From: an uncultured Eubacteriales bacterium
GTDB taxonomy: Bacteria > Bacillota > Clostridia > Christensenellales > Christensenellaceae
Length of the DNA stretch: 7,995 bases
Assembly: GCA_900545085.1 (NCBI GenBank)
Contig: UQXU01000083.1
Coordinates: 1 to 7,995 of the forward strand
Reading direction: 5' to 3'
A model generated the notes under the pieces. The model saw nothing but the letters and a program-made list of their open reading frames with translations. It searched no databases and was not told the origin of the DNA. Position numbers and translations under genes: made by a program. Below, piece after piece: positions 3,698 to 7,995 of this stretch; position 1 is the first letter of the stretch; the number at the start of each line of letters is the position of its first letter.

Positions 3698-6133
3698 ATG
3701 AATAGAAAAATTTTCCCCGCTCATATCCGAAAGCCTGAGCTGGGAGGAGAGGTTCAAAGCGTAGGCGAACACTGCCGCGCTGCGGCGGAGTACGCGGCGG
3801 AGGCGTTAAGCTGTGTCGGACTCAACAATTCGGGGTATCTCGCAGGGTTGGTACACGACGCCGGAAAATACACAGAGAGCTTCGCGGACTATATAACCCG
3901 AGGGGCGAATGGAGAGACGGTCAGACGAGGCTCTGTAAATCACACATTCGCAGGCGTGCGCATGATGTTCGACATGTTTCACGAGCTCAACAATTACAAC
4001 GAGTGTTGGACCTGCGAGCTGACGGCGTATGCGGCGGGAGCGCATCACGGGCTTTTCGACGCCGTAGACGAAAACGGGGAGAGCGGGTTTGAACACAGGA
4101 CGAAGGAAGAATACGGCGAAGCGATAAAAAACTTCAAGTCGGAATGCGCAGATGAAAAAGAGCTGAGGGAGCTATTCTCAAAAGCCAATTCAGAACTGGA
4201 AAGAGCGCTTGCAAAAGTTGTGGACTTGGCGAAGGCTACAAAGGCGTCAAGCTCGAAAAAGAGCGGCGGGAAAGATTACGGCAATGAATATTTCTTCTTT
4301 TATATAAGTATGCTGGCGAGGCTGCTTCTATCTGCCGTAATAGAAGGAGATAGGAGAGACACGGCGGAGTTCGTGAACGGAGCGAAGCGCAGCGTGCTAA
4401 AAGCGGACGCCGGCGTTTGGAGGAGCTGCTTGGAAAGGACGGAGAAGAAAATACGCAATTTTGCCGCGGATACGCCTCTGAACATAGTGCGCAGCGACAT
4501 ATCAAAACAATGCAGAGCGTTCGCGGAAAGAGAGGGAGGAATATTTAAGCTGAATGTCCCCACGGGAGGCGGAAAGACTGTTTCTTCTCTGAGATACGCT
4601 CTGGCGCACTGCGCTAAACACGACAAGAAACGCATATTTTTCGTCATGCCGCTGCTTGCAATTATTGAGCAGAACGCGGACGAAATCAGAAAATATGTGG
4701 GAGACGACAGAATTGTGCTGGAGCACCACTCCAATGCGGCTAAGGAAAACGAAAAGAATTTGGACAAGCTGGACGAGCGCGAGCTTTTGGCGGAAAATTG
4801 GGACGCCCCCATTATAATCACTACGCTTGTGCAAATGCTGAATACTTTGTTTTCAGGCAGAACTTCATGTATCCGCAGATTTCACGCTCTTTCAGACAGT
4901 GTGATAATTTTTGATGAAGTGCAGACCGTGCCGAGGAAAATGATAACGCAGTTTAATCTGGCGATGAATTTTCTATCCGAGGTTTGCGGCGCGACGGTGG
5001 TTTTGTGCTCTGCGACTCAGCCTGCCTTTGAAGAATCGACGCATCCGATTTTATGCAGCGGAGATATAGTAACTCTGAATGAAAACAGTCTTGCAGTGTT
5101 TAAGCGAACAGAGATAAAAGACGCCGGGGAAATGAAGCTGAGCGAGCTTGTCGATTTTGCACTGGAAAAGTCGGCGGAGAACAGCAGCCTGCTGATCGTC
5201 TGCAACAAGAGAGCGCAGGCAAAAAGCTTGGCGGACGAATTGGGGGCGAGGACTGACGCAAAACTCAGGATGCTGTCTGCGTCCATGTGTACTCAGCATA
5301 GGCGCGAGGTGCTGGAGGAGATTAAAGCAGCTCTGAGAACGGGAGAAAAAATCATATGCGTAGCTACTCAGGTGATAGAAGCGGGAGTAGACATATCTTT
5401 TGCCTGTGCGATAAGACTGCTCGCCGGTATGGACAGCGTAGTTCAGGCGGCGGGGCGCTGCAATCGCAACGGCGAAAAAGCGGGAGCGGCTGAGGTTTAT
5501 CTGGTAAATATCCCTGATGAGAATTTAAATAAGCTGGAAGAAATACAGAAAGGGAAAAATGCGTCGCTCAGCTTGTTAAACTCCTTCGGACGCAATGCAG
5601 AGCAATACGGCGGAGATTTGGCGTCGGGCAGAGCAATCAGTTCGTATTACAAAAGACTGGATAAAAATGCGAAAAATAATGAAAAAGACTATGTGTTCTC
5701 GCTCTACGATTCTAACATGACAACGAGCATGTTCGAGCTGCTTTCTACAAACGCCGGCTTTTGCGGCAGGAGCAAAAACGATCAGATTCTTCAGCATATG
5801 AAACAGGCGAAGAAAAAAGCGGGAAGTGAGTTCAAGGTGTTTGACGATGAAGGCAGAGATGTAATTGTACCATATGGAGAAGGCGACAGTATAATAACAG
5901 AGCTTAGCTCAGAAAGAGCGGGATATGACTTAAAATTTGTAAAAGAACAGATGGAGAAGGCAAAGCCGTACACCATATCGCTCTACGACTACCAGCTCAA
6001 AAAGCTTCGGGAGCTGGGAGGCATTATGGATATAGACAGCGCCGGAGCGCTGGCGATAGACGGGCGTTTTTACGGAGAGCGCGGCTTTGAAATAGAAGGA
6101 GATAATATGGAAGCAAAAATTTATTGGGGGTGA
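3698..6133 (+). CDS. cas3: CRISPR-associated nuclease-helicase Cas3 (type I-C)
   Basis: Cas3 is recruited by target-bound Cascade and unwinds and degrades the displaced DNA strand. At 811 residues this is a complete, single-chain HD-helicase. The N-terminal HD nuclease shows the metal ligands in order: His25, His53-Asp54 (GLVHDAGK), His82 and His116-His117. The superfamily 2 helicase follows with Walker A TGGGKT (289-294), the DEVQ box (406-409, a DExH/D variant), SAT (438-440) and motif VI QAAGRCNRNG from 583. No frameshift or missing catalytic residue is seen. The ATG is set by AAGGAG at 3681-3686, 11 bases upstream. It heads the cas operon; cas5c begins four bases after its TGA, and the order cas3-cas5-cas8 is the standard type I-C order. 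The family call is certain, and the subtype rests mainly on its neighbours. Confidence 0.98.
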   Translation: MNRKIFPAHIRKPELGGEVQSVGEHCRAAAEYAAEALSCVGLNNSGYLAGLVHDAGKYTESFADYITRGANGETVRRGSVNHTFAGVRMMFDMFHELNNYNECWTCELTAYAAGAHHGLFDAVDENGESGFEHRTKEEYGEAIKNFKSECADEKELRELFSKANSELERALAKVVDLAKATKASSSKKSGGKDYGNEYFFFYISMLARLLLSAVIEGDRRDTAEFVNGAKRSVLKADAGVWRSCLERTEKKIRNFAADTPLNIVRSDISKQCRAFAEREGGIFKLNVPTGGGKTVSSLRYALAHCAKHDKKRIFFVMPLLAIIEQNADEIRKYVGDDRIVLEHHSNAAKENEKNLDKLDERELLAENWDAPIIITTLVQMLNTLFSGRTSCIRRFHALSDSVIIFDEVQTVPRKMITQFNLAMNFLSEVCGATVVLCSATQPAFEESTHPILCSGDIVTLNENSLAVFKRTEIKDAGEMKLSELVDFALEKSAENSSLLIVCNKRAQAKSLADELGARTDAKLRMLSASMCTQHRREVLEEIKAALRTGEKIICVATQVIEAGVDISFACAIRLLAGMDSVVQAAGRCNRNGEKAGAAEVYLVNIPDENLNKLEEIQKGKNASLSLLNSFGRNAEQYGGDLASGRAISSYYKRLDKNAKNNEKDYVFSLYDSNMTTSMFELLSTNAGFCGRSKNDQILQHMKQAKKKAGSEFKVFDDEGRDVIVPYGEGDSIITELSSERAGYDLKFVKEQMEKAKPYTISLYDYQLKKLRELGGIMDIDSAGALAIDGRFYGERGFEIEGDNMEAKIYWG

Positions 6134-6137
6134 GAAA

Positions 6138-6863
6138 TTGCAGTATCCAAACATAGTTGAATTTGAAGTTACCGGAGATTACGGACTTTTTTCTGATCCC
6201 ATAATGCGCGTGGGAGGAGAGAAAGCGAGCTATCAAGTGCCTACATACGAAGCACTGAAAGGCATTCTCATGTCTGTATATTGGAAGCCGACTTTGATAT
6301 GGATTATTGACGAAGTTCGTATTATGAATCGCATCCAGACCGAGGTCAAGGGTGTACGTCCTATAAAATACTATAATGATAAGAACGACCTGGCGTACTA
6401 CACGTATCTTAAAAATTGCAGATACCAGGTGCGTGCGCATTTCGAATGGAATGAAAACAGACCTGAGCTGGCGGAGGATCGCAGCGAGAACAAGCATCAT
6501 CAAATAGCTAAGAGAATGATCGCGAAGGGCGGACGCCGAGACATATTCCTCGGCACGCGAGAATGTCAGGGATATGTGGAGCCGTGTGTCTTTGGCGAAG
6601 GAGAAGGCGCGTATGACGACATACCTGAGCTGAGCTTTGGGCTTATGTATCACGGCATAACATATGCTGACGAGGCGTATTCGCCCGAGACTCAGGGGAA
6701 GATGACGGCCAGGTTTTGGAGACCTGTCATGAAAAAAGGAGTTATAAAGTTTATACGCCCTGAGGAGTGCATACACAAGGAGCTGCGCAGCATGAGCGTC
6801 AAAGCCTTCGGCAGAGATTTAGGCAATTTCAGCGGGCTTAGCGAATTTGAGGAGGTGGACTGA
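6138..6863 (+). CDS. cas5c: Cas5c (Cas5d/Csd) crRNA-processing endonuclease, type I-C
   Basis: In type I-C systems Cas6 is absent and Cas5c cuts the repeat hairpin of pre-crRNA at the 3' base of the stem, then stays bound to the 5' handle in Cascade. The 241-residue product is full length. It begins with the RAMP-type strand (VEFEVTGDYGLFSDP), then RVGGEKASYQVPTYEALKG (24-42), and includes GGRRDIFLGTRECQGYVEPC, FWRPVMKKG and FIRPEEC, all family hallmarks. The residues matching the catalytic triad of the Bacillus enzyme (Tyr46, Lys116, His117) are Tyr48, Lys119 and His120, all present. The start is TTG at 6138, four bases after the cas3 stop, with GGGGGTGAG overlapping that stop as ribosome site; coupling to cas3 translation is likely. 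The stop overlaps the next start (TGATG). This is a key enzyme for the crRNA-like element proposed at 2420-2550. Confidence 0.97.
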   Translation: MQYPNIVEFEVTGDYGLFSDPIMRVGGEKASYQVPTYEALKGILMSVYWKPTLIWIIDEVRIMNRIQTEVKGVRPIKYYNDKNDLAYYTYLKNCRYQVRAHFEWNENRPELAEDRSENKHHQIAKRMIAKGGRRDIFLGTRECQGYVEPCVFGEGEGAYDDIPELSFGLMYHGITYADEAYSPETQGKMTARFWRPVMKKGVIKFIRPEECIHKELRSMSVKAFGRDLGNFSGLSEFEEVD

Positions 6864-7995
6864 TGGGGCTGCTGCAAAAAGCGTGTGAGACATACGACAC
6901 GTTCGCGCAAAAGGCAGGAGTAGCAGAACAGGGGAGAGCGCCTCTTACTCCGATATCTCATATCGTACAAAATGTACAAATAGAGATTATTATAGACGAG
7001 GACGGAAATTATGTCGGTGCAAATGAAGTTGCGAAAGATGACGTAAAGACTATAATCCCTGTCACAGAAGCTTCCGCAGTGAGAACGGGCAACTGCGCTC
7101 CGCATCCGCTGTGTGAACAAATAGGCTATATCTCCAAACATTCAGGAGAAAAATACGAAAAATATGTAGAGCAGCTTTCGGACTGGGCGGATTCAGAATA
7201 TGCTCACCAAAAAGTCCGCGCCGTTTTGAACTACGTAAAAGGCGGGAGTGTTCTAAGCGATCTGGAACGAGCGGGTTTAATTGGGCCGGAGGGCGGCAAG
7301 CCGGATAACAAAGCAGACAAGCTGATGGTTCGCTGGCGTGTATTAAATGACGATCCGGATATACCCGAAGAATGTTGGAGAGACGCGACTCTATTCGACT
7401 CTTATATCAGGTATGCGGAGAGCATAAGCGATGAGGACGGAGATACAGGGCTGTGCATGATAACAGGCGACGAGGCTCGCCTTGCGCTCAAACATCCCAA
7501 AGGCATTGTAAGCGCGAATTACGGCGCGAAGCTGATTTCCGATAACGACAGCTCCGGCTATACCTACAGAGGCAGATTTACGGACAGCCGGCAGGCGGCT
7601 ACAGTGAGCTACATCGCTTCGCAAAAAGCGCATAGCGCTCTGGCGTGGCTCGCGGCGAACGACAGCGTGAGAGATTTTGTAGGAAACAGAGTCTTTATAT
7701 GCTGGAATCCAAAGGGATTTAAAACGCCTAAGCTCATGGGCTCGCCGATGGATACCGCAGAAGAGGCTCTGCGGCCCTCGGATTACAAAAAGCAGCTGTA
7801 TGAGGCTCTGCGCGGATATAGGGAGAATTTGCCGGATAATGAGGATGTAATAATCGCGGCTTTTGACGCAGCGACCACGGGCAGACTGTCTATGACATAC
7901 TACAGCGAGCTGAGAGCCTCTGATTTTCTTGAGAAAATTCAAAGATGGTACGAAACATGCTGCTGGGAATTCGGAAGATACGGAGTGCAGTCCCC
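6863..7995 (+). CDS. cas8c: Cas8c (Csd1) large subunit of type I-C Cascade, 3' part cut by window
   Basis: The frame is open from ATG 6863 to the window edge, giving 377 complete codons of a protein usually near 600 residues. Its 3' end lies outside the window and it is not visibly broken. Cas8c recognises the PAM and helps open target DNA within Cascade. Recognisable Csd1 features are the N-terminal LLQKACETYD, the APLTPISH segment, the NCAPHPLCEQIGYI block (about 77-90), and CMITGDEARLALKHPKG from Cys198, which matches the family's C-x-x-T-G...HP-K signature. VRDFVGNRVFICWNP follows before the C-terminal part. A GGAGG (6850-6854) in the end of cas5c serves as ribosome site, and the ATG overlaps the cas5c stop by one base. 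In other I-C systems a small subunit, Cas11c, is made from an internal start in the 3' part of this gene; that region is not visible here. Confidence 0.96.
   Translation, partial: MGLLQKACETYDTFAQKAGVAEQGRAPLTPISHIVQNVQIEIIIDEDGNYVGANEVAKDDVKTIIPVTEASAVRTGNCAPHPLCEQIGYISKHSGEKYEKYVEQLSDWADSEYAHQKVRAVLNYVKGGSVLSDLERAGLIGPEGGKPDNKADKLMVRWRVLNDDPDIPEECWRDATLFDSYIRYAESISDEDGDTGLCMITGDEARLALKHPKGIVSANYGAKLISDNDSSGYTYRGRFTDSRQAATVSYIASQKAHSALAWLAANDSVRDFVGNRVFICWNPKGFKTPKLMGSPMDTAEEALRPSDYKKQLYEALRGYRENLPDNEDVIIAAFDAATTGRLSMTYYSELRASDFLEKIQRWYETCCWEFGRYGVQS

Noticed and set aside
6024..6776. A 250-codon minus-strand frame opposite cas5c
   Set aside because: It lies entirely over cas3 and cas5c sequence that has full family motifs on the plus strand. 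There is no start signal.
3698..7995. Search for a CRISPR array within the window
   Set aside because: No regularly spaced direct repeats are present. Only the single degenerate repeat-like unit at 2500-2550 was found, so an array must lie outside if it exists.

Overview
The window looks like a chromosomal segment of a Gram-positive anaerobe, probably a clostridial member of the Bacillota. Three things suggest this. The ribosome binding sites are strong AGGAGG-type sites. The YbaB/EbfC and RecR proteins have the clostridial form, with the Met-Ala-Lys N-terminus and the [19 protein letters not shown] block in EbfC. The -35/-10 promoters and rho-independent terminators are easily read. Genus-level placement is not possible from the sequence alone.

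Left part (1-2333) is housekeeping. A membrane protein of the LPG_synthase_TM (UPF0104/flippase-like) family runs off the left edge on the minus strand. A divergent 102-residue orphan protein follows, then a terminator, and then an ebfC-recR operon with its own promoter and terminator.

Middle part (2334-3697) is accessory. An AT-rich stretch of about 500 bases has no convincing protein gene but carries clear nucleic-acid structure. On the minus strand, a promoter-like sequence leads directly into a hairpin followed by TGGATTGAAAG. This is the conserved 3' end (the crRNA 5' handle) of type I-C CRISPR repeats, placed exactly where Cas5c would cut. A spacer-sized 31-base segment and a second long hairpin follow. 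I read this as a candidate crRNA-like RNA or degenerate mini-CRISPR, similar in architecture to the CreA/CreR RNAs described next to other type I systems. Next to it, also on the minus strand, is an intact class II Fic-family AMP-transferase gene, whose promoter is divergent from the cas operon.

Right part (3698-7995) is the first half of a type I-C CRISPR-Cas operon: cas3 (HD nuclease-helicase), cas5c (crRNA-processing endonuclease) and cas8c (large Cascade subunit, cut off by the window edge). The remaining genes expected for this subtype (cas7, cas4, cas1, cas2) and the CRISPR array would lie to the right and are not visible.

The most interesting possibility is that Cas5c processes the crRNA-like RNA and Cascade then uses it for gene control, of cas3, of fic or of something outside the window. 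I did not find a convincing PAM-plus-seed target in the fic/cas3 intergenic region, so the target is unknown and the function is an inference.
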